A stretch of 64,000 nt of DNA. Source: Aigarchaeota archaeon (lineage in GTDB: Archaea > Thermoproteota > Nitrososphaeria_A > Caldarchaeales > Wolframiiraptoraceae). The translations under genes were made by a program, and so were the position numbers. Positions 25,374-34,101 of this stretch are shown piece by piece. The notes under the pieces are model-generated. The model saw only the letters and a program-made list of their open reading frames with translations. It ran no database searches and was not told where the DNA came from. Where the stretch lies: assembly GCA_025059205.1 (NCBI GenBank), contig JANXDS010000004.1, forward strand, positions 1-64,000, read 5' to 3'. Numbering within the stretch: position 1 is the stretch's first letter; every line of letters begins with the position of its first letter.

Positions 25374-26164
25374 ACTCCAAATCTACGATTACGTCTCTGA
25401 TACGTTCTAATGGTTCGCAGGAGATCTATCTTTCTAAAGTCTGGCCAGAATATGTCGAGGAAAACGAGCTCACTGTATGCTGATTGCCATAAAAGAAAGT
25501 TGCTTATTCTCTCTTCACCCGACGTTCTTATTATCAGGTCTGGGTCAGAGTTTGGTATACCGGATGTGTACAGATTTGATTCGATGGTTTTTTCGTCAAT
25601 GTCATCAACGGAAAGACTTCCCTCTTTCACCATAAGGGCTATTTTCTTTGTAGCGTCGACTATTTCCGCTCTTCCACCATAGGCTACAGCGATGTTCAGA
25701 AAATGATCATTATAGTTTTTGGTTACGTCCTCTAAAGTTTCGAGCTCTCTCCTGACGTCGTCAGGTATAAGTTGTCTTCTACCAATTACTGTGATCTTTA
25801 CCCGATTGTTATGTATCCTCGGATCGTTTACAAGCCTACTCGCGCGCTCCTTTATCAGCTTGAATATCTCCGATAGTTCTTCTGAATTTCTCTTCAGGTT
25901 TTCCGTAGATAGAACGTAAAGTGTTACCGTTTTTATTTTTAGCTCAATGCACCATTCAAGAACTTTCTCTGCAACGTCTGCTCCAACTCTGTGTCCAAAA
26001 GCATGGTCGAGTCCTTTATTCCTAGCCCAGCGTCTATTCCCATCTAAGATTAAGGCTACGTGTCTTGGCATGGGGCCGTTTTTAATACTTCTCATCAACC
26101 ACTTTTCGTATAACCAGTATACACCAAATGCCTTCAGTAACTTTTGAAACATATCGCCCCTCAC
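25370..26164 (-). CDS. uppS: Undecaprenyl/polyprenyl diphosphate synthase (cis-prenyltransferase)
   Basis: This 264-residue enzyme elongates isoprenoid diphosphates in the cis configuration to make the glycosyl carrier lipid (dolichyl type in archaea). Signatures are HVALILDGNRRWARNKG with the catalytic aspartate, TLYVLSTEN, LNIAVAYGGRAEI and RTSGEERISNFLLWQSAYSEL. The start overlaps the DUF373 membrane-protein gene by four bases, so they are coupled. Confidence 0.95.
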   Translation of the reverse strand: MRGDMFQKLLKAFGVYWLYEKWLMRSIKNGPMPRHVALILDGNRRWARNKGLDHAFGHRVGADVAEKVLEWCIELKIKTVTLYVLSTENLKRNSEELSEIFKLIKERASRLVNDPRIHNNRVKITVIGRRQLIPDDVRRELETLEDVTKNYNDHFLNIAVAYGGRAEIVDATKKIALMVKEGSLSVDDIDEKTIESNLYTSGIPNSDPDLIIRTSGEERISNFLLWQSAYSELVFLDIFWPDFRKIDLLRTIRTYQRRNRRFGV

Positions 26165-27342
26165 TTTGTTTTCTTAAAATATGACGCATATGCTTTTCTC
26201 ATGTATCTCGTAACTATGAACGTTATAGTTAGGGCCGGTATACCTAAAAGCCCTATCGTAAGTAACATTACTATACTAGGACCAAACATTGTGGCTGCAG
26301 AAGCATCTGAAAGAACTGCTCCGACCCTCTTCAATAATGCCCATAACCATATCAACGTAACGGTCGCTTGCACAGTTCTCCAAAATTTGACATTCTTCAA
26401 AACTATATAATAAACGCTGTACGTAAGCACCACAAGTAACAAGCTTATAAAAATTAGGTCTATACCTCCGAGTATGAATTGTCCTGCAAGCATGGGCAAC
26501 ATCCCTAACCAGTAATAAAAGTCCTCAGAGAGTGATGGTAATTGTACGTTTTTTGGTAGTGCTGAGACCGCTCCTATGTAGCCCGAATAAATGCCTATAA
26601 ATAGAACGATCAACGATGAGATCACACCAAAAATTCTCAACTGTACTAACGGGTGTGACGATATAAACTTCGATAACATTTTGAACCTTGTTGCTATTGA
26701 GTTATCGATACCAAAACCTTTGATGGAAAGTGCTATACCTATGATCAGTAAGAGTATTGGTAGGTTCATCAAACCAAGAGTGTAGAGGATTCCTATGAAA
26801 GTTAACAACACTCCCGGTATCCCGAGAAAAACTCTAGAATATCTGGTATCAAATATCGCCATTTTTAGATACCTTCCGAGAAGGAGCCATGTGTGCTCTA
26901 TACTCTCGCTCTGTTTAACCACAACCCTTTTAACAGAAACTATGGGTAACCTTGATGAAATTATTGGCGAAACTAATTGGTCAGTAATGCCGTCACTAAC
27001 GAAGATGCAGGCAGACGATGGAAAGATCTTTAAAACTTCATCTAACTCGCGCCTTATCTTTTCGTCAGACCAGTAGCCACTTTCTTCGCTACCAGCTATT
27101 GTTGCAACCTCGATATTCTCCTTTCCATAGTTGCTAACCAGCTCATCATAGAGTTTAAGGGCTCCAAACATAGCGTTTGCATCTGATTCTTCAGGGTCTG
27201 CCAAAGCTAGGCTTTTTGCTGCCTCTAGGTTGTTCTCTTTTCCTATAATAGGCGTTTTTATGCCGGTTTTCTTACCGATATCGTTGTCCCTGTCAACCAC
27301 GAGGATAAGGAGCTTTTCTTGCTTCTTTTCCAAATTTTCCAT
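26161..27342 (-). CDS. DUF373 family polytopic membrane protein
   Basis: The protein has 393 residues. An N-terminal soluble domain (about 10-150, starting LLILVVDRDNDIGKKTGIKTP) matches the archaeal DUF373 family, with repeated conserved segments DPEESDANAMFGA and ATIAGSE. About six hydrophobic segments follow. The function is unknown in all members; the conserved acids in DRDNDIG suggest a nucleotide or metal site. It overlaps the prenyltransferase gene by four bases, so a role in lipid-linked sugar or envelope metabolism is possible but unproven. Confidence 0.82.
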   Translation of the reverse strand: MENLEKKQEKLLILVVDRDNDIGKKTGIKTPIIGKENNLEAAKSLALADPEESDANAMFGALKLYDELVSNYGKENIEVATIAGSEESGYWSDEKIRRELDEVLKIFPSSACIFVSDGITDQLVSPIISSRLPIVSVKRVVVKQSESIEHTWLLLGRYLKMAIFDTRYSRVFLGIPGVLLTFIGILYTLGLMNLPILLLIIGIALSIKGFGIDNSIATRFKMLSKFISSHPLVQLRIFGVISSLIVLFIGIYSGYIGAVSALPKNVQLPSLSEDFYYWLGMLPMLAGQFILGGIDLIFISLLLVVLTYSVYYIVLKNVKFWRTVQATVTLIWLWALLKRVGAVLSDASAATMFGPSIVMLLTIGLLGIPALTITFIVTRYMRKAYASYFKKTK

Positions 27343-27431
27343 ACTATTTTTCCGTCACAGATCTCTCTACTTAGTCTAATATAACGTTAATTATTCTAAA
27401 AATATAAAAAGACATAGTTCACCAATCTATT

Positions 27432-28283
27432 CTAAAGTTTAAATTCTTCGTCGTTTTCGAGCAGAAGTTTTAATTCTTGGAATGTTACGCTCTTGCCCTT
27501 TAATATCTTCTGCTTGGTCTCGGCAATGACGCGCTTTTTAAACTCTTCTTCCTTCCGTCTCGCTACATCATCCATGGCTATCTTCATCTGCTCCATCAAT
27601 AATGTCAGTCTAGACTGAAGCAGTATTCGTTCAGCCTCCGCCCTGTCGAGCCTATCCCTTACCTGCATGTAATCTTTGCGTCTTTCTTCGTATTTTTTCT
27701 TTAAATTATCATATTCTTCCTTCACTTTGTTAATTTCTTCGTTAAGGCCTTTTAGCGTGTTTTTGATCGCGCTTAACTCATCTTTTATCGACTTAATTTT
27801 ATCATTTAGAGCGTTGATGTCCATGATTAGGCTTTCCCGTTTCTCAATCAATGCCGCAACCTCTTCTAGCTTCTTAGATTCAAGGAAAAGTCTCTTCTCC
27901 TCGCTGGGTTTTAGTATCGAAGTATGTATCGTCCACTCTATGTTTCTGATTTTATCCTTTATTTCGTCTACGCTAATACTGTTCTTCGGATACCTCGTGT
28001 CGCTCTCGATACTCCTCAACTGTTTGATAAGGTCGTTTTTTGAAGCGTAGCATGCATCCAGGTCAGACTTTAGTTTTTTATAGTCTTCCAAAAGTCTCTT
28101 CTTTTCGTTTAACTTTTCTTGAAATTTTTGTTTTGCCTCTTTTTTCTGTTCGCGAAGATTTTCTAGCTCTTTTGATATCTCGCTAAGTTCTGCCTCAATT
28201 TGCTTTATTACGCCACTTATTTCCCTGACTTTTTCCTTAAGCTGCTCGACCTCTGTATCCTCGTACGTCATTGTTCTCTCCAC
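27432..28283 (-). CDS. Archaeal coiled-coil protein (COG1340-like)
   Basis: This 283-residue, highly charged protein consists almost wholly of heptad repeats (for example EIEAELSEISKELENLREQKKEAK-type segments) with a short helical C-terminus (TFQELKLLLENDEEFKL). Length and composition match the conserved archaeal COG1340 coiled-coil family, whose function is unknown. A conserved central segment around residues 85-130 (TRYPKNSISVDEIKDKIRNIEWTIHT) looks like the non-repeating hallmark of that family. It lies 89 bases upstream of the DUF373 gene. Confidence 0.75.
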   Translation of the reverse strand: MERTMTYEDTEVEQLKEKVREISGVIKQIEAELSEISKELENLREQKKEAKQKFQEKLNEKKRLLEDYKKLKSDLDACYASKNDLIKQLRSIESDTRYPKNSISVDEIKDKIRNIEWTIHTSILKPSEEKRLFLESKKLEEVAALIEKRESLIMDINALNDKIKSIKDELSAIKNTLKGLNEEINKVKEEYDNLKKKYEERRKDYMQVRDRLDRAEAERILLQSRLTLLMEQMKIAMDDVARRKEEEFKKRVIAETKQKILKGKSVTFQELKLLLENDEEFKL

Positions 28284-28376
28284 TTTGAAAGTTTTAGGAT
28301 TATATAAGCCTCTGTTTTTCGATGTCCACGCTAGCTTTTAAAACGACGTTCGCGGAATTTATGAACGAAAATGCCT

Positions 28377-29138
28377 TTACCTAAGCTCCAACTCTCCCTC
28401 GCTGAATATTCTTGTGATAGCACCATGAAGTTCAACGAGGCCGCTCATATTGAGGGCCGATACAGGTATTATTGGTGCAAAGCTACTTATGTCAAAAACG
28501 GCTTTCGCAACGTCTCTTGCGAGTAACATCTGCGCTCCTTTAAGTCTGTTCTCTAAGTCGACCAGGAATGCTTCATCCGACTCGGCCCATCTAAGTATCC
28601 TGTTCAAGTACTTTTTTGGTATCGCATCGATCTTCGATAACACCATGATGAGAGGTATGCCAAAGCTTAAGTATATCGATACGGATAGGAATATGCTTGC
28701 GGCGAAGTTTTTTGGATTAATGCAGAACATTGGATCCAGAAGGAACAACATCGCCTTGGGTCCGTCAGTAAGGTTTTTGGCGATTATCTTGCCCTCTTTC
28801 CTAAATGCAAAGAGTTCAAGTTGACCCGGCGTATCAACGAGCACGTAGTCTACGTTGAAGGAATTGACCTCCTCTCTTAGTTCTTCTATATGTCTGACGA
28901 TCTCTCTCACGGATGCTATCAAGGCTGCATTTGGTCCAAGCCTCCGCGTTACCATTATCCTCTCGTAGTCGACCATTTCTCTCACGTCCACGTCAGGTTC
29001 GTAGGGTAGAACCGTTGCCGCAGGGTCTAGGTTGACCGTTATGGTTGTCTGTTCCTGATCGCGGAGCCACTCATTCAACGATCCGGTCAACGTCGATTTA
29101 CCGGAACCTGCAGTTCCCGCTATGAACAGGGTGTACAT
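28377..29138 (-). CDS. GPN-loop GTPase
   Basis: This 253-residue P-loop protein has Walker A FIAGTAGSGKSTLT, the family-defining Gly-Pro-Asn insertion (RRLGPNAALI), DTPGQLELFAF as the G3 motif and VLSKIDAI as the base-recognition NKxD-type motif. Archaeal relatives such as Pyrococcus PAB0955 are dimeric GTPases; eukaryotic GPN1-3 help assemble and import RNA polymerase II. The gene stands at the downstream end of a leftward cluster with a 93-base gap before the coiled-coil gene. Confidence 0.92.
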   Translation of the reverse strand: MYTLFIAGTAGSGKSTLTGSLNEWLRDQEQTTITVNLDPAATVLPYEPDVDVREMVDYERIMVTRRLGPNAALIASVREIVRHIEELREEVNSFNVDYVLVDTPGQLELFAFRKEGKIIAKNLTDGPKAMLFLLDPMFCINPKNFAASIFLSVSIYLSFGIPLIMVLSKIDAIPKKYLNRILRWAESDEAFLVDLENRLKGAQMLLARDVAKAVFDISSFAPIIPVSALNMSGLVELHGAITRIFSEGELELR

Positions 29139-29198
29139 TCACTCCACTCCGAATATTTGCCTTCACATCACCTTATATGCATAGCCTGTCTTAGAGCT

Positions 29199-30425
29199 TT
29201 ATTCGGCCCTAAGCGCTTGGACAGGGTCTAGCCTTGCAGCCCTTAAAGCCGGATATATGCCCGAGGCAAGACCAACGACGACAGCGAACAAAAAACTGTT
29301 GACCAGTACGCTTGGTGTTATGCTTGGCTGGTATAATACCGGATTACCGCTAGTTCCGATTAGGAACGAAGAAAACATCCCTCCGAGTGACATAGCTAAC
29401 AGGCTTCCTAAAACTACGCCAAGCAAACCTCCTATTATTCCTATTAGCGTTGACTCTGTTAAGAAAATCTTTGCAACATCCTTTTGAGAAAAGCCCAGGG
29501 CTCTAAGGACTCCTATCTCCTTGGTCCTTTCCATAATAGTCATAAACATTGTGTTCATTATACCTATACCAGCAACGACTAACGCTATGCTGGACACCAC
29601 CAAGAGGAAAACCGTGAAGTTGTTGAGTATTATTCTAACCTGCTTTACTATCGTTAAAGGACTAATAAGGTCGGCATCTTTTCCATAAATCTTGTTCAAT
29701 GCTTCGATTATAGAATCAATGGCGTCCGTGGATTCAGCTATCACCACTATGCTCGGGTAACTTGTAGATTTGAAAATGCTGCGTGCTTGCGGTATCGTTA
29801 TCATGATGCTTTTATCGACATCGAGGTATGGAGTCGAACCAAATTTCTTGTATATTGCTCCGACGATGTAAGACCTCGTGACACGCTGTCCTTCAACCAT
29901 AAGCTCTAGCGTTACCGAGCTATACAGAGGTATGCTTCTACCTACCTCCCCAGGCGGGAACGCCACATCGTATCCTATGGCTATTATTGCCACATCGTTC
30001 GGCGAAAGTTCTTCGCCTTGGTATATCTCCAAATCAGGCAATACTTGATAGGTCAACGTCGGATCCAGGCCTATTATGGAGACCGTTTGCTCGAAGCCAC
30101 CGCCTATGAGCTTACCTCGAGAGAGATAGAACGGACTGACAGCCTTCACTCCTGGTAAGTTTGCCAGGAGCATAACGTCGGTATCCGTTAACTTTAGCGT
30201 CTCCCTCGGGCCGACTTGAGCGGACACCGTTCCAGAAGGTGTTACAAATATGTTGTTGACACCTATCTTCGATAGAACGTTGTCTATTAAGACGTTTAGC
30301 CCCTCGGTGTTCGATATGAGGGATATGATTAGCGCAGTCCCTATCATTATACCTACAATAGTCAGAACAGTTCTTACCTTACGCGTCCTTAGGCCGCCGA
30401 ACGCGTACCAGATTGTATCAACGAT
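29199..30425 (-). CDS. MacB/FtsX-type ABC transporter permease, start codon unclear
   Basis: The protein has four membrane helices, one near the N-terminus and three after residue 250, and a large extracellular MacB core domain between them, as in FtsX/MacB permeases. The first canonical start (ATA-ATG at 30347) would cut the first helix; the frame continues upstream through DTIWYAFGGLRTRKVRTVLTIVGIMIG, the standard N-terminus of this family. No in-frame ATG, GTG or TTG precedes it, so ATC at 30425 or ACG at 30431 (eight bases after AGGGGG) may start translation. The gene overlaps the exported-protein gene by about 37 bases. Confidence 0.85.
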   Translation of the reverse strand: MVDTIWYAFGGLRTRKVRTVLTIVGIMIGTALIISLISNTEGLNVLIDNVLSKIGVNNIFVTPSGTVSAQVGPRETLKLTDTDVMLLANLPGVKAVSPFYLSRGKLIGGGFEQTVSIIGLDPTLTYQVLPDLEIYQGEELSPNDVAIIAIGYDVAFPPGEVGRSIPLYSSVTLELMVEGQRVTRSYIVGAIYKKFGSTPYLDVDKSIMITIPQARSIFKSTSYPSIVVIAESTDAIDSIIEALNKIYGKDADLISPLTIVKQVRIILNNFTVFLLVVSSIALVVAGIGIMNTMFMTIMERTKEIGVLRALGFSQKDVAKIFLTESTLIGIIGGLLGVVLGSLLAMSLGGMFSSFLIGTSGNPVLYQPSITPSVLVNSFLFAVVVGLASGIYPALRAARLDPVQALRAE

Positions 30426-32407
30426 TCTCGTCTCTTTCGCCCCCTTACCCTTATTACTGATACAATAGAAACAACAACGACCAAAGCGACTATAATGGTG
30501 GCTGCATACCAGGTAAACATGTCAGGCAAGTTATTGCTTGTATTCTCTTGTGACTGCGGCCAGCCACCCATGATGGTCACGTTATATACAAATGTCTTCG
30601 AGAAGTTGTTCCTTAGCGTATCCTTGTACTCAACTACGATTTTCACGGGTACGATACCGGGTGTGAGGTTCCCTACAACAACTATCGGTAGATTAAACAT
30701 CAGCGGAGCGTTGGGGCTTACATCCCCGAGGTAAGTGGGCCTGACTGGGCGTATAACATCGTTACCATCAGCCAAAAAGATCCTCGTAAACAATGCAGGT
30801 TCATTCCCTTCGTTCAACAACCTTCCAACGATGTATGGTTGTTTATTTACGAGCTCAAAGTTAAGATCCTGGATTTTCAAGTCTATTATACCTCTAACAT
30901 AGTATCCCAGCTTGTAACTTTCTGTTTTTGTTGCGCCCTGCCAATCTACGTACTCAACGTTCACATTTATGTAAGTCGAGTATCCAACTGTAGACAATTT
31001 TTCAAAAGTCTGCTCTGAAACGAAGGCTAAGACGTTAAGCGCAACTTCCTCGTCTGGACGTATTTCTCTGAAATATTCCCTGGCCCCCTCCAGGAGAGTT
31101 AACCAGCTAGTTGTGGATTCCAGCGTTACAGATACATCCTTAAGGGTGTACGGTTTTAAGTTTTTTACGAGTATTTCCACGTTATTTATAGAACCAGACA
31201 TCAAATAAGCTTTTGATGTAATTTTGAATGCTTTAGAAAGCGGCTGGTCCGCAACCCTAACACCTATCGTTCTGATCACCTCGTATGGGTTATTGTAAAC
31301 ATCACGGTAGGATAGCTTCAACGAAAGCAAGAAAGACTTGCCAGATGCTAGCTGGCTGGCGAACAGTTCAAAATCTAACGGATACTCTTCTCCAGGTTTC
31401 AGCTCGTTTAAGCTCCACCTACCAGGTTTTCCAACAAACGTAAGGAATGCCGGTACACTCTGCGGAAGCATTAATTCAGCTTCTACAGAGTATGCAGGTT
31501 CCATCCCCTCATTCCTAATGAGTATCCTAGCTTGATTTATTTCTGTAGGCGATAGCAGATCATTGTCGAGTGTCACCTCAATCCTTATCCTCTCACTTAC
31601 TTGCGTACCTATGCGGAACATGACATTATAGTAAAGCCTCTTTTGCTGTCCGTAAGAGTCCAAATACGTAATGTCCACAGGGATGCGTAAGGCTCTGTTT
31701 GCAACGGGACTTTCTATCTGTAGTAGTATAGGCAACACAACCTCGGTATTGGGTTGGATTCTGCTAAATTGCCAAGAACGTTTCGTATCGATCATCGTCA
31801 CACCGGGTATGTCAGGGTCTCCTAACGAAATCATTACATTATACATGTATGCAGTACCATCGTTAGATACCGTGATCTTAGCTTCGTTCAACATTCCTGG
31901 TGTCAAAGAGGCCTGCCCTGCCTTGACTAAAGCTAGACTCTTCCCAGTAATTCTTATGTCAAAATAAACGTACGATGAGGAGCTAACAAGATCATTCTCT
32001 TCCTCATCATAATAACTGTAGTGCACGACCGCATACGCTTTGTAAAGACCAGGTTTTAAATCTTCGTGTATGTCGAGAAGATAGCGGAGTATAAAGGACC
32101 GTCCGCTTGGTACAGGGTCGACATAAGCAACTTCACGTGTAATCCTGGACTTCGTTAACGAATCTTCAAACCCTTCTGGAAGAACGAGATAACCCCTTAC
32201 ACCTATGATCTGTTCCTTCCTTGCGTTAACCATCTGCAAAATCAATGGTACGTTCTTATCACCCGCATCGACCTCGATTTTGTTGCCTATGTCGCCCCAA
32301 AATGCCTCTACAGGTACTATATTTTCTGAGTTTACGCCTATCAAACTTGTAAGCGTGAATACAAATGCTACTAAGAGTACTATCAAAAAGATTCTATGCT
32401 CCCTCAT
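30389..32407 (-). CDS. Large exported membrane-anchored protein with repeated beta domains (COG1361-like)
   Basis: The 672-residue protein has an N-terminal signal peptide (IFLIVLLVAFVFTLTSLIGV), several NEW3/CARDB-like beta-sandwich repeats with the recurring pattern of asparagine-glycine-proline turns (NEGNEPALF, NDGTAYMYNV, NEGMEPAYSV), and a C-terminal membrane helix (WYAATIIVALVVVVSIVSVI) followed by a basic tail. It resembles archaeal S-layer-like COG1361 proteins that accompany MacB transporters. The gene lies between the ABC ATPase and permease and overlaps both, so it is probably a periplasmic-side subunit acting like an adaptor. Confidence 0.75.
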   Translation of the reverse strand: MREHRIFLIVLLVAFVFTLTSLIGVNSENIVPVEAFWGDIGNKIEVDAGDKNVPLILQMVNARKEQIIGVRGYLVLPEGFEDSLTKSRITREVAYVDPVPSGRSFILRYLLDIHEDLKPGLYKAYAVVHYSYYDEEENDLVSSSSYVYFDIRITGKSLALVKAGQASLTPGMLNEAKITVSNDGTAYMYNVMISLGDPDIPGVTMIDTKRSWQFSRIQPNTEVVLPILLQIESPVANRALRIPVDITYLDSYGQQKRLYYNVMFRIGTQVSERIRIEVTLDNDLLSPTEINQARILIRNEGMEPAYSVEAELMLPQSVPAFLTFVGKPGRWSLNELKPGEEYPLDFELFASQLASGKSFLLSLKLSYRDVYNNPYEVIRTIGVRVADQPLSKAFKITSKAYLMSGSINNVEILVKNLKPYTLKDVSVTLESTTSWLTLLEGAREYFREIRPDEEVALNVLAFVSEQTFEKLSTVGYSTYINVNVEYVDWQGATKTESYKLGYYVRGIIDLKIQDLNFELVNKQPYIVGRLLNEGNEPALFTRIFLADGNDVIRPVRPTYLGDVSPNAPLMFNLPIVVVGNLTPGIVPVKIVVEYKDTLRNNFSKTFVYNVTIMGGWPQSQENTSNNLPDMFTWYAATIIVALVVVVSIVSVIRVRGRKRRESLIQSGTRSAA

Positions 32408-33083
32408 AAACCATCCCGTCCCTTAGCCTGATTATGCGCTCAGCCGACTCTGCTATCTCCATGTTGTGTGTTACCACAACGATCGTGGACCCATATCTTT
32501 TATTTATATCTTTTATAACATTCATAACACCTTCTGCAGATTTCGAGTCAAGATTACCCGTAGGTTCATCGCATAGTAGGATCTTCGGATCGGTCACTAT
32601 CGCTCTAGCTATAGCCACGCGTTGCTGTTCACCTCCGCTCAGTTCCGTGGGCTTGTTGTTAAGTTTCGATGCTAGCCCGACTAACTCGAGTGCCCTAATT
32701 GCTAACCTTTCTCTTTCATTTGGAGGAATGCCTCTCAACATCAACGGAAGCTCGACGTTTTGTTTGGCAGTCAGTCTTGGAATTAGGTTATATGCTTGGA
32801 ATACAAACCCGATAGTTCTATTTCTTAGTTCACTTAACTCGGTATCGTTTAATACTGAAATGTCCACACCATTTATGAAGACCTTACCTTTCGTTGGTCT
32901 ATCTAATGCTCCTGATATATGGAGCAAGGTAGATTTACCACTACCGCTCGGCCCAACAACTGCTACAAACTCGCCACTTTCGATAGACAACGTTACGCCC
33001 CGCAGTGCCGGAAATTCGACGCTTCCCATGCGATAAATCTTCCATACGTTCTCAAATCTAATGGCAGGGATCTTTACAACCAT
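32394..33083 (-). CDS. MacB/LolD-type ABC transporter ATP-binding protein
   Basis: This 229-residue ATPase has Walker A GPSGSGKST, the signature LSGGEQQRVAIARAI, Walker B ILLCDEPTGNLDS and the H-loop VVTHN, in a compact LolD-type size. It is the first gene of the ATPase-exported protein-permease operon; its stop overlaps the next start. The upstream spacer with the htrA gene is A/T-rich and divergent. Confidence 0.95.
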   Translation of the reverse strand: MVVKIPAIRFENVWKIYRMGSVEFPALRGVTLSIESGEFVAVVGPSGSGKSTLLHISGALDRPTKGKVFINGVDISVLNDTELSELRNRTIGFVFQAYNLIPRLTAKQNVELPLMLRGIPPNERERLAIRALELVGLASKLNNKPTELSGGEQQRVAIARAIVTDPKILLCDEPTGNLDSKSAEGVMNVIKDINKRYGSTIVVVTHNMEIAESAERIIRLRDGMVYEGA

Positions 33084-33147
33084 TTTCTACAAAAGAACGC
33101 TCAACGATAACAATATAAATATATACCATAAAATAAAATAATTAAGT

Positions 33148-34092
33148 ATGGTTCTGATAGATGAGGATACAATAACTTCTGCCATAGAAAAAGTCATACC
33201 TTCTGTGGTAAACGTTAGCACGATCCACCTCCTTCAGGTATCTCCCTTTGAAATTGCACCTATAAGCGGTGTAGGTTCAGGAATAGTGTTCGACCCAAAC
33301 GGATACGTTATGACCAATGCTCATGTAATAGAAGCGGCCCAAAGAATAAACGTTACGCTATACAACGGAGAAGTTCTAAGCGGTGAAGTTATCGGTAAAG
33401 ATATAGCAACAGACATCGCAGTCATAAAGGTCGATAGGAGAGGACTACAGGCGGCTAAACTAGGAGACTCTTCGAAACTTAAAGTCGGACAATTCGTGAT
33501 AGCTATAGGGAATCCGTTTGGTTTAGCAGGCGGTCCTACGGTAACCGCAGGTGTAATCAGTGCGCTGAACAGAAGCATACAGACGCGCTTTGGTTTAATG
33601 GAAGGCCTAGTTCAAACAGATGCCGCTATAAACCCAGGCAATAGCGGCGGGCCTTTAGTAAACTTAGCGGGTGAGGTTATAGCCATTACAACGGCAATAG
33701 TGCCTTTTGCTCAAGGCATAGGGTTCGCAATACCGATAAACACTGCGAAGAGAGTTGTCGAAGACATAGTGATGGTAGGTTACGTCAGAAGGCCGTGGCT
33801 CGGTATAGTGGGTGTATCAATTAATCCTACGATATCAGCGTACTATAACTTCCCGGTCGATGAAGGTGTTCTGGTCTATAGGGTAGCGCCGAATAGTCCA
33901 GCCCACTTAGCCGGTATAAGGGAAGGCGACATAATAGTTGCTATAGACGACGAAAACGTGAATTCTATTGATGTGCTAAAGAGGATGATAGAATCGAAAA
34001 AAGTTGGAGCTGAAATAGAAGTAAGCTTAGTTAGAGGTTTGAGTTTGACCAGAATAAAAGTTAAGCTTCTGACCTTCAGGCCTCCAGAGTAA
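33148..34092 (+). CDS. HtrA/Deg-family serine protease with one PDZ domain, no signal peptide
   Basis: The protein has 314 residues. The chymotrypsin-fold domain carries the triad His59 (TNAHV), Asp89 (TDIAV) and Ser166 (NPGNSGGPL), and a PDZ domain runs from about 215 to 310 (GVLVYRVAPNSPAHLAGIREGDIIVAIDD). Relatives are protein-quality-control proteases. Most HtrA proteins are exported, but no signal peptide or membrane helix is visible here from the ATG, so this one appears cytosolic. A TATA-like TATAAATATATA lies just upstream. It precedes the aminotransferase gene by nine bases. Confidence 0.93.
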   Translation: MVLIDEDTITSAIEKVIPSVVNVSTIHLLQVSPFEIAPISGVGSGIVFDPNGYVMTNAHVIEAAQRINVTLYNGEVLSGEVIGKDIATDIAVIKVDRRGLQAAKLGDSSKLKVGQFVIAIGNPFGLAGGPTVTAGVISALNRSIQTRFGLMEGLVQTDAAINPGNSGGPLVNLAGEVIAITTAIVPFAQGIGFAIPINTAKRVVEDIVMVGYVRRPWLGIVGVSINPTISAYYNFPVDEGVLVYRVAPNSPAHLAGIREGDIIVAIDDENVNSIDVLKRMIESKKVGAEIEVSLVRGLSLTRIKVKLLTFRPPE

Positions 34093-34101
34093 GCTAAGAG
34101 A

